A DNA stretch of 34,071 bases, from contig JAFIEF010000033.1 in NCBI GenBank assembly GCA_020832655.1, positions 1 to 34,071 on the forward strand, read 5' to 3'. Each line of letters opens with the position of its first letter. Positions within the stretch are counted from its first letter, which is position 1. The translations under genes and the position numbers were made by a program. This document shows positions 15,565-24,475 of this stretch, one piece after another. The notes under the pieces were generated by a model. It was not told the DNA's origin. It saw nothing but the letters and a program-made list of their open reading frames with translations, and searched no databases. This stretch comes from Paracoccaceae bacterium. GTDB lineage: Bacteria; Pseudomonadota; Alphaproteobacteria; Rhodobacterales; Rhodobacteraceae.

Positions 15565-15986
15565 TCAGCCACCAGATAGCGTTGCAGCCGGTCGCGCACG
15601 GTATCGGGCATGGTGGCAGAGCGGCGGGTCTTGGGGTCAAAGAACACCTCGACCAGATCATAGGTTGCATGCAGCGCGCCGGTATCGGCATGGATCATGC
15701 GCAGATGGAAGGCGCAGCTTTTGGTTCCGATCCGCGACACCACCCCGTCGATCATGATCAGGTCGCCGGCCTGAAGCTCCTGTACGAAACGGGTCCTGGC
15801 CTCGGCCGAAACCGCGTGCAGGCCGTATTGCGCCAGCAGGTCGCGATAGGCCAGCCCCAGCCTTGTCCACATATGATAGCTGGCATCATCGAAGAAGGGC
15901 GCGTAATGGCGCACATTCATATGCCCGAAATGGTCATGATGCCACGGATGCACCACCCCGCGAACCAGTTCCAGCCGCTCTGTCAT
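15561..15986 (-). CDS. Acyl-CoA thioesterase, hotdog fold (4HBT family)
   Basis: A 141-residue single-hotdog thioesterase that hydrolyses acyl-CoA esters in the cytoplasm. HHDHFGHMNVRHYAPFFDDA near residues 16-35 holds the D-x-x-G-H-x-N catalytic motif of the 4-hydroxybenzoyl-CoA thioesterase family (Asp18, His22, Asn24). The ATG at 15986 has a good GGGAGGA ribosome site. It is the first gene of a two-gene operon with ilvA (stop and start overlap). Chain-length specificity cannot be read. A role in clearing acyl-CoAs from branched-chain or propionyl metabolism would fit the neighbour but is only inference. Confidence 0.88.
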   Translation of the reverse strand: MTERLELVRGVVHPWHHDHFGHMNVRHYAPFFDDASYHMWTRLGLAYRDLLAQYGLHAVSAEARTRFVQELQAGDLIMIDGVVSRIGTKSCAFHLRMIHADTGALHATYDLVEVFFDPKTRRSATMPDTVRDRLQRYLVAE

Positions 15987-16144
15987 TGCTGTCCTCCCGT
16001 GACCCGGTCAGGACAATTAGCAGCGCGGGGCCGCAAAACGCAACCTTGCCGGATGCGACCGGGCCGCACAGGCGACAGCCCCTTGCCCACAGCCAGCAAA
16101 GCCAATAGACGATCAGCCAGACCGGAATAGAGATCGGAGCCGCC

Positions 16145-17374
16145 ATGAAAACCGCCCCCAAGAAAGTCGTGCTTGCCTATTCGGGCGGGCTGGATACCTC
16201 GATCATCCTGAAATGGCTGAAAACCGAATATGACTGCGAGGTCGTTACCTTCACCGCCGATCTGGGCCAGGGCGAAGAGCTGGAGCCTGCGCGCAAAAAG
16301 GCCGAAATGCTGGGCATCGCGCCCGAAAACATCTTCATCGAGGATCTGCGCGAGGAATTCGTGCGCGATTTCGTCTTCCCGATGTTCCGCGCCAATGCGG
16401 TCTATGAGGGTCTGTATCTGCTGGGCACTTCGATCGCGCGGCCACTGATTTCCAAGCGTCTGGTCGAGATCGCAGAGATGACAGGCGCCGATGCGGTGGC
16501 GCATGGTGCCACCGGCAAGGGCAATGATCAGGTCCGGTTCGAGCTTTCCGCCTATGCGCTCAATCCCGATATCAAGGTAATTGCCCCCTGGCGCGAATGG
16601 GATCTGACCAGCCGCACCAGGTTGCTGGAATTCGCCGAAGCCAACCAGATACCGATTGCCAAGGACAAACGCGGCGAGGCGCCGTTTTCGGTCGATGCAA
16701 ACCTGCTGCACACCTCCTCTGAAGGCAAGGTGCTGGAAAACCCCGCCGATGACGCGCCTGACTATGTCTATCAGCGAACCGTCAACCCCGAAGATGCGCC
16801 CGATCAGCCCGAATATATCGAAATCACTTTTGAACGCGGCGATGCAGTGGCGATCAATGGCGCGCCCATGTCGCCCGCGACCATCCTGACCGAACTCAAT
16901 GAATATGGCCGCAAGCACGGTATCGGGCGGCTGGATTTCGTGGAAAACCGCTTTGTCGGCATGAAATCGCGCGGCATTTATGAAACGCCCGGTGGCACCA
17001 TCCTGCTTGAAGCCCATCGCGGGATCGAGCAGGTCACGCTCGACAGCGGCGCGGGGCATCTGAAGGATTCGATCATGCCGCGCTACGCTGAACTGATCTA
17101 TAACGGCTTCTGGTTCAGCCCCGAACGCGAGATGCTGCAAGCGCTGATCGACAAGTCGCAAGAGCATGTCACCGGCACTGTGCGGCTGAAGCTTTACAAG
17201 GGGCTTGCGCGCACGGTCGGGCGCTGGTCGGATCACAGCCTTTATTCCGAAGCGCATGTCACCTTTGAAGAAGATGCCGGCGCCTATGACCAGAAGGATG
17301 CCGCAGGCTTCATCCAGCTCAACGCGCTGCGCCTGAAATTGCTGGCCGCACGAAATCGTCGGTTGAAATCCTGA
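16145..17374 (+). CDS. argG: Argininosuccinate synthase
   Basis: A 409-residue cytoplasmic enzyme that joins citrulline and aspartate with ATP to form argininosuccinate in arginine synthesis. The N-terminal ATP pyrophosphatase P-loop is intact ([17 protein letters not shown]). [13 protein letters not shown] and RWSDHSLYS are further family motifs, and the length is normal. CGGAG lies just before ATG 16145. It stands alone on the plus strand, divergent from the thioesterase-ilvA pair. An intergenic repeat with a hairpin follows its stop before gpmI. Nothing odd is seen. Confidence 0.98.
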   Translation: MKTAPKKVVLAYSGGLDTSIILKWLKTEYDCEVVTFTADLGQGEELEPARKKAEMLGIAPENIFIEDLREEFVRDFVFPMFRANAVYEGLYLLGTSIARPLISKRLVEIAEMTGADAVAHGATGKGNDQVRFELSAYALNPDIKVIAPWREWDLTSRTRLLEFAEANQIPIAKDKRGEAPFSVDANLLHTSSEGKVLENPADDAPDYVYQRTVNPEDAPDQPEYIEITFERGDAVAINGAPMSPATILTELNEYGRKHGIGRLDFVENRFVGMKSRGIYETPGGTILLEAHRGIEQVTLDSGAGHLKDSIMPRYAELIYNGFWFSPEREMLQALIDKSQEHVTGTVRLKLYKGLARTVGRWSDHSLYSEAHVTFEEDAGAYDQKDAAGFIQLNALRLKLLAARNRRLKS

Positions 17375-17383
17375 CAAAGGGGC

Positions 17384-17432
17384 TTTCATCTTGCCCCAAA
17401 TACTCCCGCCGGAGGCGCACGCCGCCTCTGGC
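17384..17432. repeat. Second copy of the intergenic repeat, with hairpin
   Basis: TTTCATCTTGCCCCAAATA starts at 17384 and matches the block at 1983 at most positions. A stem, GCCGGAGGCG (17408-17417) with CGCCTCTGGC (17423-17432), follows with one G-U pair and a five-base loop. It occupies nearly all of the gap between argG and gpmI and probably acts in the transcript as a terminator-like or stabilising hairpin. Such blocks are common between genes in Rhodobacterales, as I recall. Confidence 0.65.
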
Positions 17433-17456
17433 CCCTCACCCAAGGAGGTGCCCGCC

Positions 17457-18971
17457 ATGACCAAGCCCGTCGTTTTGTGCATTCTTGACGGGTGGGGGCT
17501 GAACCCCGAACGTAACGGCAATGCCGTGGCACAGGCCGATACCCCCAGTTTCGACCGCGTGATGCGCGACTGTCCCAATGCCACGCTCATCACGCATGGC
17601 CCCGATGTCGGCCTGCCCAGCGGGCAGATGGGCAATTCCGAGGTTGGCCACACCAATATCGGCGCGGGCCGTGTGGTGGCGATGGATCTGGGGCAGATCG
17701 ATCTGGCCATCGAGGATGGCAGCTTCGCCCGAAATTCTGCGATTCTGGCTTTCATCGACAAGCTGAAAGCGACCAAGGGCAGAGCGCATCTGTTCGGCGT
17801 CGTGTCCGATGGCGGGGTGCATGGGCATATCGCGCATCTGGATGCGGTGATTGCGCTGATGTCGGATGCGGGGATTCCCGTGGTCATCCATGCCATCACC
17901 GATGGGCGCGATGTGGCGCCGAAATGCGCCGACCGCTTCATTGCGCAATTGCAAGATGGCCTGCCCGGAACCGCCCGGATCGGCACGGTGATCGGGCGCT
18001 ACTGGGCAATGGATCGCGACAATCGCTGGGACCGCGTTGAACGCGCCTGGCGCGCGATCATGCACGGGCAGGGCGAAGCGGCGTCCTCGGCTGTTGCGGC
18101 GGTCAGCGATGCCTATGCGCGCGGTGAAAGCGACGAATTCATCGCGCCCAGCGTGATCGCGGGCTATGGCGGCATGCGCCCCGGTGACGGGTTCTTCTGC
18201 CTGAATTTCCGCGCCGACCGCGCGCGCGAGATACTGGCCGCGCTGGCTGCGCCCAGTTTCAACGGCTTTGATCGCGGGCAGGTGCCGCAATGGGCGGCCA
18301 TGCTGGGCATGGTCGATTATTCGGACGCACATAACGCCTTCATGGCCTCGGCCTTTCCCAAGCAGAGCATCACCAACACCCTTGGGGCTTGGGTCGCGCA
18401 ACATGGGCTGCGCCAGTTCCGGCTGGCCGAGACTGAAAAATACCCCCATGTCACCTTCTTCCTGAATGGCGGGCAGGAACGGGCAGAGCAGGGCGAAGAG
18501 CGCCACATGCCCGCCAGCCCCAAGGTCGCAACCTATGATCTGCAACCCGAAATGGCCGCACCCGAAGTCAGCGCCAGGCTGGTTCAGGCCATCGCGCAGG
18601 GCTATGATCTGATCGTGGTCAATTTCGCCAATCCCGACATGGTCGGCCATACTGGTGATCTGCAGGCAGCTATCCGCGCCTGTCAGGCCGTGGATGCAGG
18701 GCTGGGCGATGCGCTGGATGCGCTGGAACAGGCAGGCGGGGCGATGCTGCTGACCGCCGATCACGGCAATTGCGAAATGATGGTCGACCCCGAAACCGGC
18801 GGGCCGCATACCGCCCATACGCTCAACCCGGTGCCGGTGGCGGTGATTGGCGGGCCGCAGGGCAGCAGGCTGCGCAACGGTCGGCTGGCCGATATTGCCC
18901 CCACTGTGCTGGAGTTGATGGGGCTGGATGCCCCGCCCGAAATGACGGGTCAGAGCCTGATCATCCGATGA
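17457..18971 (+). CDS. gpmI: 2,3-bisphosphoglycerate-independent phosphoglycerate mutase
   Basis: A 504-residue Mn-dependent enzyme interconverting 3- and 2-phosphoglycerate in glycolysis and gluconeogenesis. LCILDGWG supplies metal-binding Asp11, and MGNSEVGHTNIGAGR contains the catalytic Ser61. ITDGRDVAP, NFRADRAREI and TADHGNCE are the other alkaline-phosphatase-superfamily metal and substrate sites. ATG 17457 is set by a strong AAGGAGG (17442-17448). The frame is open further upstream through the repeat, but that is not coding. The stop overlaps the start of the EnvC-like gene (ATGA), placing gpmI at the head of an operon with cell-envelope genes. That order is common in Rhodobacterales. 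Confidence 0.97.
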   Translation: MTKPVVLCILDGWGLNPERNGNAVAQADTPSFDRVMRDCPNATLITHGPDVGLPSGQMGNSEVGHTNIGAGRVVAMDLGQIDLAIEDGSFARNSAILAFIDKLKATKGRAHLFGVVSDGGVHGHIAHLDAVIALMSDAGIPVVIHAITDGRDVAPKCADRFIAQLQDGLPGTARIGTVIGRYWAMDRDNRWDRVERAWRAIMHGQGEAASSAVAAVSDAYARGESDEFIAPSVIAGYGGMRPGDGFFCLNFRADRAREILAALAAPSFNGFDRGQVPQWAAMLGMVDYSDAHNAFMASAFPKQSITNTLGAWVAQHGLRQFRLAETEKYPHVTFFLNGGQERAEQGEERHMPASPKVATYDLQPEMAAPEVSARLVQAIAQGYDLIVVNFANPDMVGHTGDLQAAIRACQAVDAGLGDALDALEQAGGAMLLTADHGNCEMMVDPETGGPHTAHTLNPVPVAVIGGPQGSRLRNGRLADIAPTVLELMGLDAPPEMTGQSLIIR

Positions 18972-20092
18972 TCCGCGCGGGTCTGTCAGCCTTTGTCCTG
19001 CTGCTCAGTGCCGTTGTGGCGCAGGCAGACCCGGCGGGGCGCGCAATGGCTGCGGCGCAGGCGCTTGAAGCGGCGACAGCACAGTTGACAGAGGCGCAAT
19101 CTGCGCGGGCGCAGGTTGAAGCGCTCAGCCTGACGATCCGCAGTTATGAAGACGGGCTGGGCGCGCTTCGGACGGGCCTGCGCGATGTCCGGCTGCGCGA
19201 GGCGGAACTGGCGCAGCATTTCGATGCCCGCAGCGCCGAGGTGACGCGCCTGTTGTCGGTGTTGGCGGTGCTGGAACGTATCGACCCTGTGGCTGGCATC
19301 CTGCATCCCGATGGCGCGCTGGAAGCCGCGCGCGCGGCGCAGCTTGTCGGCGAAGTGGCCCCGTCGCTTGCGCGCGAGATCACGACGCTGCGCGCTGATC
19401 TGGAGGAATTGCGCGCAGTGCGCCGCGCGCGCCAATACGGGCTTCTGGCGCTGGAACAGGGGCTGGAGGCCGTGCAAGAGGCCCGCATCGCGCTGGCGCA
19501 GGCCATCGCGGATCGCGGGCCTTTGCCCAAGCGCCTGGTCGATGCGCCCGAAAAGCTGGCGATGCTGGCGCGCGACGCGCAAACGCTGGATGAACTGGCG
19601 GGCGAGTTGGCCAGCGCCAGCTCTGCCATGCTTGATGCGCCGATTGCGTCTTTCCGCGCCGCGCATGGCACGCTGGAACTGCCGGTGCGCGCCACCGTGC
19701 TGCGCCGGTTCAATCAGCCCGATGCGCTGGGCATTGGACGGCCGGGTCTTGTGCTGGCAGCAGCCCCCGAAGCGCTGGTAACGGCACCCTGGTCGGGAAC
19801 CGTGCGCTATGCCGGGCCGCTGGTCGGGCAGGGGCAAGTCGTCATTCTGGAACCCGCCGAAAGCATGTTGATGGTGATGGCGGGGCTGGGGGATCTGATG
19901 GTGGAACATGGCGAAATCCTGCCGCGCCACGCGCCGCTGGGCACCATGCCTGCCGATGACGCCGCCGCAACCCTCCCTGTGGCAGAGGCTGGCAGTCGCA
20001 GTCAAACACTCTATTTTGAGCTTCGCGAGGGGGGCAACCCCATTGACCCGCAGCCCTGGTTCGCATTCACTGGGGCGCAAGAGCCAAGATAG
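18968..20092 (+). CDS. EnvC-like murein hydrolase activator with degenerate LytM domain
   Basis: A 374-residue exported protein. A signal peptide (MIRAGLSAFVLLLSAVVAQA) is followed by a long alanine- and arginine-rich coiled coil (about 25-235) and a C-terminal LytM/M23 domain (about 260-374). The zinc ligands of active M23 enzymes are missing: the HxxxD position reads as GIGRPGLV and the HxH position as MLMVMAGL. Such degenerate LytM proteins (EnvC, NlpD) activate cell-division amidases rather than cut murein themselves, so an amidase-activating role is likely. It is co-translated with gpmI (ATGA overlap) and followed after nine bases by ctpA. The name EnvC is by architecture and position, not certain orthology. 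Confidence 0.87.
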   Translation: MIRAGLSAFVLLLSAVVAQADPAGRAMAAAQALEAATAQLTEAQSARAQVEALSLTIRSYEDGLGALRTGLRDVRLREAELAQHFDARSAEVTRLLSVLAVLERIDPVAGILHPDGALEAARAAQLVGEVAPSLAREITTLRADLEELRAVRRARQYGLLALEQGLEAVQEARIALAQAIADRGPLPKRLVDAPEKLAMLARDAQTLDELAGELASASSAMLDAPIASFRAAHGTLELPVRATVLRRFNQPDALGIGRPGLVLAAAPEALVTAPWSGTVRYAGPLVGQGQVVILEPAESMLMVMAGLGDLMVEHGEILPRHAPLGTMPADDAAATLPVAEAGSRSQTLYFELREGGNPIDPQPWFAFTGAQEPR

Positions 20093-20101
20093 GAAACGCG
20101 C

Positions 20102-21433
20102 ATGAAACGATATGTTGTGGCAGGAATCGGCGGTGCAATAGCTGGTGTCCTGCTGGCGACGCAACTGGCCGGGCCATTGCTTGCCCAGGAACGCGAAAGG
20201 GCGTCATCCGTCTATGAGCAGCTTGACCTGTTCGGCGATGTCTTCGACCGTATCCGCACCCAGTATGTCGATGAGGTGGAAACCGCCAAGCTGATCGAGG
20301 CTGCGATCAATGGCATGCTGACCTCGCTTGACCCGCATTCGGGCTATATGCCCCCCGATGATTTTGACGAGATGCGCACCCAGACGCGCGGCTCTTTCGG
20401 CGGGTTGGGGATCGAGGTGACACAGGAAGACGGCTTTGTGAAGGTCGTCACCCCGATGGATGGCACGCCTGCCGACAAGGCCGGGGTGGAACCGGGCGAC
20501 ATTATCACCCATGTCGATGGCGAATCGCTGATGGGGCTGAACCTGTCGCAGGCGGTTGAATTGATGCGCGGCCCGGTCGGGTCAGAGATCATCATCACTG
20601 TGTTGCGCGAAGGCGTGTCGGAACCCTTTGATCTGTCGATTATCCGCGACACCATCCGGCTGCAAGCCGTGCGCGTGCGCACAGAGGGCAACAATGTCAT
20701 CCTGCGCCTGACCACCTTCAATGAACAGACTTTCCCGAATTTGCGCGACGGCCTGCAAGAAGCGGTCGAGGAGTTGGGCGGGATGGAGCATCTGGGCGGG
20801 GTGGTGCTGGATTTGCGCAACAATCCCGGCGGATTGCTGACCCAGGCCATCCGGGTGTCGGATGCGTTTCTTGACCGGGGCGAGATCGTCTCGACCCGCG
20901 GTCGCACCGAAGGTGTCGGCGAACGCTTCAATGCGCAATCGGGGGACTTGATAGAGGGCAAGCCGATTGTCGTGCTGATCAATGCCGGGTCGGCCTCGGC
21001 ATCCGAAATCGTTGCCGGCGCGTTGCAGGATCACCGGCGCGCGATTGTCGTGGGCACGCGCAGTTTCGGGAAAGGCTCGGTTCAGACCGTGGTGCCGCTG
21101 CGCGGTGACGGGGCAATTCGCCTGACGACATCGCGCTATTACACGCCATCCGGGCGCTCGATCCAGGCGCTGGGCGTGTCGCCCGATATCATCGTCGAGC
21201 AGCCGCGCCGCCAGCCGATCGAAGAGGATGAGGCGGAAGTGCCGCAGCAGCGGTCTGAAAACGACCTGCGCGGGCGGCTGGACAGCGGCGAGATCAGCGA
21301 GGATGAACAGCGCCAACTGGACGAAGAGCGCCGTCAGGCCGAAGACGTGGCCAAGCTGCGGCGCGATGACTACCAGCTTGCCTATGCGCTGGATATCCTG
21401 CGCGGGCTAACGGCGCTGAACGGGCAGCGGTGA
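20102..21433 (+). CDS. ctpA: Carboxy-terminal processing peptidase, S41 family
   Basis: A 443-residue periplasmic serine protease. An N-terminal signal or anchor ([20 protein letters not shown]), a PDZ domain (about 95-175, with GIGIEV-like [12 protein letters not shown] and [13 protein letters not shown]) and the S41 catalytic domain follow in order. The Ser-Lys dyad is visible as Ser299 in GSASASEI and Lys324 in SFGKGSVQ. It would trim C-terminal tails of envelope proteins; in other bacteria Ctp proteases control murein hydrolases, which suits the adjacent LytM factor. AGGAAA precedes ATG 20102. A charged tail (about 375-430) is rich in Glu, Arg and Gln. The rppH start overlaps its stop. 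Confidence 0.95.
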   Translation: MKRYVVAGIGGAIAGVLLATQLAGPLLAQERERASSVYEQLDLFGDVFDRIRTQYVDEVETAKLIEAAINGMLTSLDPHSGYMPPDDFDEMRTQTRGSFGGLGIEVTQEDGFVKVVTPMDGTPADKAGVEPGDIITHVDGESLMGLNLSQAVELMRGPVGSEIIITVLREGVSEPFDLSIIRDTIRLQAVRVRTEGNNVILRLTTFNEQTFPNLRDGLQEAVEELGGMEHLGGVVLDLRNNPGGLLTQAIRVSDAFLDRGEIVSTRGRTEGVGERFNAQSGDLIEGKPIVVLINAGSASASEIVAGALQDHRRAIVVGTRSFGKGSVQTVVPLRGDGAIRLTTSRYYTPSGRSIQALGVSPDIIVEQPRRQPIEEDEAEVPQQRSENDLRGRLDSGEISEDEQRQLDEERRQAEDVAKLRRDDYQLAYALDILRGLTALNGQR

Positions 21434-21927
21434 CAGCGCAGATGACGCCAGAGCAGATTGCGGCGCTGCCCTACCGCCCTTGCGTGGGGATCATGCTGAT
21501 CAACCCAGATGGGTTGATCTTTGCAGGGCAGCGTATCGACAGCCCGGTGCCGGCCTGGCAGATGCCGCAAGGGGGGATAGATGCGGGCGAAAAGCCGTCG
21601 CAGGCCGCGTTGCGCGAACTGGCAGAAGAAATCAGCGTCACCGCCGATCAGGTAGAGGCGCTGGCCAAAAGCAGCGACTGGCTGGCCTATGATCTGCCCC
21701 ATGACATTGTCCCGCGCATCTGGAAGGGGCGTTATCGCGGGCAGAAACAGCGCTGGTTCCTGTTTCGATATACCGGGCGTGATGACCAGATCGATCTGAA
21801 CACGGCCCATCCCGAGTTTTCGCACTGGCGCTGGATTGCGGCGGATGAAATGCTGGCCGCGATCGTTCCGTTCAAGCGCCGCATCTATGCTCGGGTGATC
21901 GAAGAGTTTCGCCCGTTTCTGGCATGA
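21430..21927 (+). CDS. rppH: RNA pyrophosphohydrolase (Nudix)
   Basis: A 165-residue Nudix enzyme that removes pyrophosphate from the 5' end of mRNAs and so starts their decay. The Nudix box is [20 protein letters not shown], completed by ISV. All glutamates are present, but Ser replaces the usual Gly near the end. [19 protein letters not shown] and the PFKR ending are typical of RppH. The GTG start at 21430 overlaps the ctpA stop (GTGA); an ATG at 21442 is an alternative that removes four residues. It is the last gene of the gpmI operon, and a strong terminator lies 38 bases on. Confidence 0.94.
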   Translation: MTAQMTPEQIAALPYRPCVGIMLINPDGLIFAGQRIDSPVPAWQMPQGGIDAGEKPSQAALRELAEEISVTADQVEALAKSSDWLAYDLPHDIVPRIWKGRYRGQKQRWFLFRYTGRDDQIDLNTAHPEFSHWRWIAADEMLAAIVPFKRRIYARVIEEFRPFLA

Positions 21928-21965
21928 TCTTTGCGCCGCCTGGCAGGGGTGGACGCCCATAACAC

Positions 21966-21997
21966 AAAGCCGCGCAGACCAGGGGTCGCGCGGCTTT
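21966..21997. terminator. Bidirectional terminator between rppH and rpmG
   Basis: AAAGCCGCGC (21966-21975) pairs perfectly with GCGCGGCTTT (21988-21997), and an inner GACC/GGTC stem extends it. The A and T tracts on either arm allow termination of the convergent rppH and rpmG transcripts. Confidence 0.9.
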
Positions 21998-22018
21998 GAC
22001 ATCAGCAGTCGGGCAGGA

Positions 22019-22186
22019 TTACTTGATCTTGCCTTCCTTGTATTCGACATGCTTGCGCACCACCGGGTCATATTTCCGGATGGTCATCTTCTCGGTCATG
22101 GTGCGGGCGTTTTTCTTTGTGACATAGAAATGCCCCGTCCCCGCGGTCGAGTTCAGACGGATCTTGATGGTTGTGGGCTTCGCCAT
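22019..22186 (-). CDS. rpmG: Ribosomal protein L33
   Basis: A 55-residue basic protein of the large ribosomal subunit, [20 protein letters not shown] to the end YKEGKIK. The four-cysteine zinc site of some L33 proteins is absent, so this is the cysteine-free form. The ATG at 22186 has AGGAGA just upstream; the frame continues further upstream, but that part is not L33. It is a single gene convergent with rppH and shares the terminator. Confidence 0.97.
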   Translation of the reverse strand: MAKPTTIKIRLNSTAGTGHFYVTKKNARTMTEKMTIRKYDPVVRKHVEYKEGKIK

Positions 22187-22302
22187 TGTTGTCTCTCCTA
22201 CACCGGGAGGGGCACGCCGATGCCGCCACACCCGTGAAATCTGAACCCGCCTTCTACCCGGATGCGACGGGGTGTCAACCGAAAAGCCCGCAATAGAGGG
22301 CG

Positions 22303-23778
22303 TCAGACCGCGTTTTCCGCTGCCAGAACCGAGGGAATCGTGCGCACCAGAATGCAAAGGTCGAAAACAGGCGACCAGCGGTCAATATAGTCCAGATCAT
22401 AGCTGACGCGCTGGCGAATCTGTTCCGGGGTCTCGACCGGGCCGCGCAGCCCGTTGATCTGCGCCCATCCGGTCATGCCGGGCTTCATGCGGTGGCGCGC
22501 GGCGTAATCGCGCACGGCCTGGGCAAAATGCAGATCGCGGTTGCGCGCGCCCAGCGCATGGGGGCGCGGCCCGACCAGCGACATGTCGCCCTTCAGCACA
22601 TTGAAAAGCTGTGGCAGTTCATCCAGCGAAGTGCGGCGCAGGAAGCGGCCCAGCCGGGTTACGCGCTCATCGTCGGCCTGAACCGACACCGTGCCGTCCT
22701 GATCGGTCTTGTGGTGATGCAGGCTGCGGAATTTCCACACCATGAAGGGCGCCCCATTATAGCCCTCGCGCGCCTGCCTGAAGAAGACCGGGCCGGGGCT
22801 GTCCAGCTTGATGGCAAGCGCGATGATGGCCATGACCGGGGCCAGCAGGACCAGCAAGAACGCCCCGATGATCAGATCGAAGCTGCGCTTGACCAGCGCA
22901 TCGCGCAGGCGCAAGGGGCGGTCGAACAGATCCAGCAGCGGTACATCGCCCAGCCAGCGATAGGTGCCGGGCCGGTAGATCAGCGATGTCCGGACCGGCG
23001 ACAGGCGGATATCGACTGGCAGAACCCATAAATCAGAAAGGATCTGCCCGATCCGCGCCTCGGCGCTGGGGGGCATGGTGACGATGATCAGATCCGTGGG
23101 CGTGCGGCGCACGAAATCGGGCAATTGCGCGATCCGTCCCATCTTGGCCACACCCTGCTGTATCAGCGCAGAGCGCGCCTCCTCGCGGTCATCGAACAGC
23201 CCCAGCAGATGCACGCCTTGGCCCCGCATCCGGCCCACGCGTTCCAGTGTTTCGCGCGCTTCGGCCCCACCGCCTGCAACCGCCACGCGCAAGCCGACAT
23301 GCCCGTTTGCGATCAGATAGGGCAGGGCGCGCCGTGCCCCCAGCCGCAGCAGCAGGCACGACAGCGCCGCCACGGCCAGCGCGCCGGTCAGGCTGTTGGC
23401 AAGCCCGCTGTCACCAAGGGCGTGGGCCAGAAGATGGGTGGCGGGCAACACCACGGCCCAGGCCCGCGCCGCGCGGGCAACAGCCCCCCCGCGTGTCTGA
23501 TCCAGCCCGCCCAGCAAGTGCTGCATCTGGTCAGCACGGGCAAGCAGGCGATAGGCAAGGGCTGCGCTGGCCGCCAGCATCAGCCAGACCCCGCCTGCGC
23601 GCAGCGACAGATCGAAAATACCTGCCGTCGCAAGCCAGCCCGCAACCCATGCGATGACGACCAGCCCTTCCACCGTCATGATCAGTTGCACGAAATTGTC
23701 CGGCTGCAAACGCAACCGGGCGGCGCGCGGCAAGGCTGTCGCGTTGGCGCGAAACTCATGGGCGAGTGTTTGTCGCAT
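22303..23778 (-). CDS. Polyprenyl-phosphate sugar phosphotransferase (WcaJ/ExoY-type, bacterial sugar transferase)
   Basis: A 491-residue inner-membrane enzyme that starts exopolysaccharide or O-antigen synthesis by moving a sugar phosphate onto undecaprenyl phosphate. The N-terminal half has several membrane segments (about 30-160) and a CoA-binding-like cytoplasmic domain ([20 protein letters not shown]). The C-terminal catalytic domain starts with [20 protein letters not shown] and includes [46 protein letters not shown] and [15 protein letters not shown]. It is not within a visible polysaccharide cluster: ribosomal protein L33 lies below and rnpB above. The ribosome site is weak. The sugar is unknown; glucose or galactose are usual for the family. 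Confidence 0.93.
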   Translation of the reverse strand: MRQTLAHEFRANATALPRAARLRLQPDNFVQLIMTVEGLVVIAWVAGWLATAGIFDLSLRAGGVWLMLAASAALAYRLLARADQMQHLLGGLDQTRGGAVARAARAWAVVLPATHLLAHALGDSGLANSLTGALAVAALSCLLLRLGARRALPYLIANGHVGLRVAVAGGGAEARETLERVGRMRGQGVHLLGLFDDREEARSALIQQGVAKMGRIAQLPDFVRRTPTDLIIVTMPPSAEARIGQILSDLWVLPVDIRLSPVRTSLIYRPGTYRWLGDVPLLDLFDRPLRLRDALVKRSFDLIIGAFLLVLLAPVMAIIALAIKLDSPGPVFFRQAREGYNGAPFMVWKFRSLHHHKTDQDGTVSVQADDERVTRLGRFLRRTSLDELPQLFNVLKGDMSLVGPRPHALGARNRDLHFAQAVRDYAARHRMKPGMTGWAQINGLRGPVETPEQIRQRVSYDLDYIDRWSPVFDLCILVRTIPSVLAAENAV

Positions 23779-23943
23779 CAGTCAATCACCCCGCCGACAA
23801 TCGGCGCGTTGTGCTTATGCCGGTTGTTCCGGCCAGGGGGCGTGTTCAGGCGGTGCCTGTTGCGACTGGGCAAGAGTGTGGCCTATCCATGCAAGCTGGT
23901 GTTCGAACCGCCAGCATGCCCGATCGCGCTTAACAGGCCGTAT

Positions 23944-23956
23944 ACGCATAATGCGT
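23944..23956. promoter_or_regulatory. ACGCAT-A-ATGCGT palindrome upstream of the sugar transferase gene
   Basis: A perfect six-base-arm palindrome with one central base lies about 165 bases before the sugar transferase start and about 40 bases beyond the 3' end of rnpB. It could be an operator or part of the rnpB end region. The rest of 23779-23996 shows nothing clear. Confidence 0.3.
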
Positions 23957-23996
23957 GAGCCGAGTTGCGCTGTATTTGCGCGGCAGTTGGCTGAAT

Positions 23997-24398
23997 ATGC
24001 GGATGGTCTGTAAGCCGGGTTCTGTTCAGGGGTGCTGACACCCCGTCGATGACCATTCATCTGGCCCTGCCTTTGCAGACAGGGTCTAGCTGCCAACCCG
24101 GACTTCGGGCTGAAGCGGCCCTGCGGGGTGATATCCTGCAACTTCAGGATCAGCCCCGCGCGAAGTCCCTATTCGGCATTGCTCCTGGTGGGGCTTGCCG
24201 TGCCGGTCCGGTTGCCCGTCCCGCGGTGGGCTTTTACCCCACCGTTTCACCCTTACCCGGCCCCAAGGGGCTGGGCGGTCTGTTTTCTGTGGCGCTTTCC
24301 CTCGGGTTGCCCCGGCCGGGCGTTACCCGGCACCATTGCTTCATGGAGCCCGGACTTTCCTCGCACCCGAAGGCACGCGGCCATCCGACCATCCGCAT
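23997..24398 (-). ncRNA. rnpB: RNase P RNA, bacterial type A
   Basis: The catalytic RNA of RNase P, which trims tRNA 5' leaders. Read on the minus strand it has the conserved core GAGGAAAGTCCGGGCTCC near the 5' end, ACAGAAAACAGACCGCC, GGTAAGGGTGAAA, and GAACCCGGCTTACAG near the 3' end. Helix P1 is perfect: ATGCGGATGGTC at the 5' end pairs with GACCATCCGCAT at the 3' end, which fixes the limits and gives about 402 nt. Short open frames across it are not coding. Confidence 0.97.
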
Positions 24399-24405
24399 GT
24401 TGTGC

Positions 24406-24433
24406 AGATAAGCAAGCATTCCGCGTGACGCAA
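24406..24433 (-). promoter_or_regulatory. rnpB promoter
   Basis: On the minus strand, TTGCGT (24433-24428) and TTATCT (24411-24406) are 16 bases apart. The -10 box ends about eight bases before the predicted 5' end of RNase P RNA, as expected for a sigma-70 type promoter. Confidence 0.6.
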
Positions 24434-24475
24434 GCCGTCTAAGCGCGCTACTATGCAACCAGGGGGTGAATTCGG

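Noticed and set aside
15983-17986. A 667-residue open frame on the minus strand across argG and gpmI
   Set aside because: It is the antisense of two clear enzymes and spans the intergenic repeat; composition and lack of any motif argue against coding.
23895-23920. GGTGTTCGAACC-like block resembling a tRNA T-arm
   Set aside because: No acceptor, D or anticodon arms can be paired around it, so it is not a tRNA.
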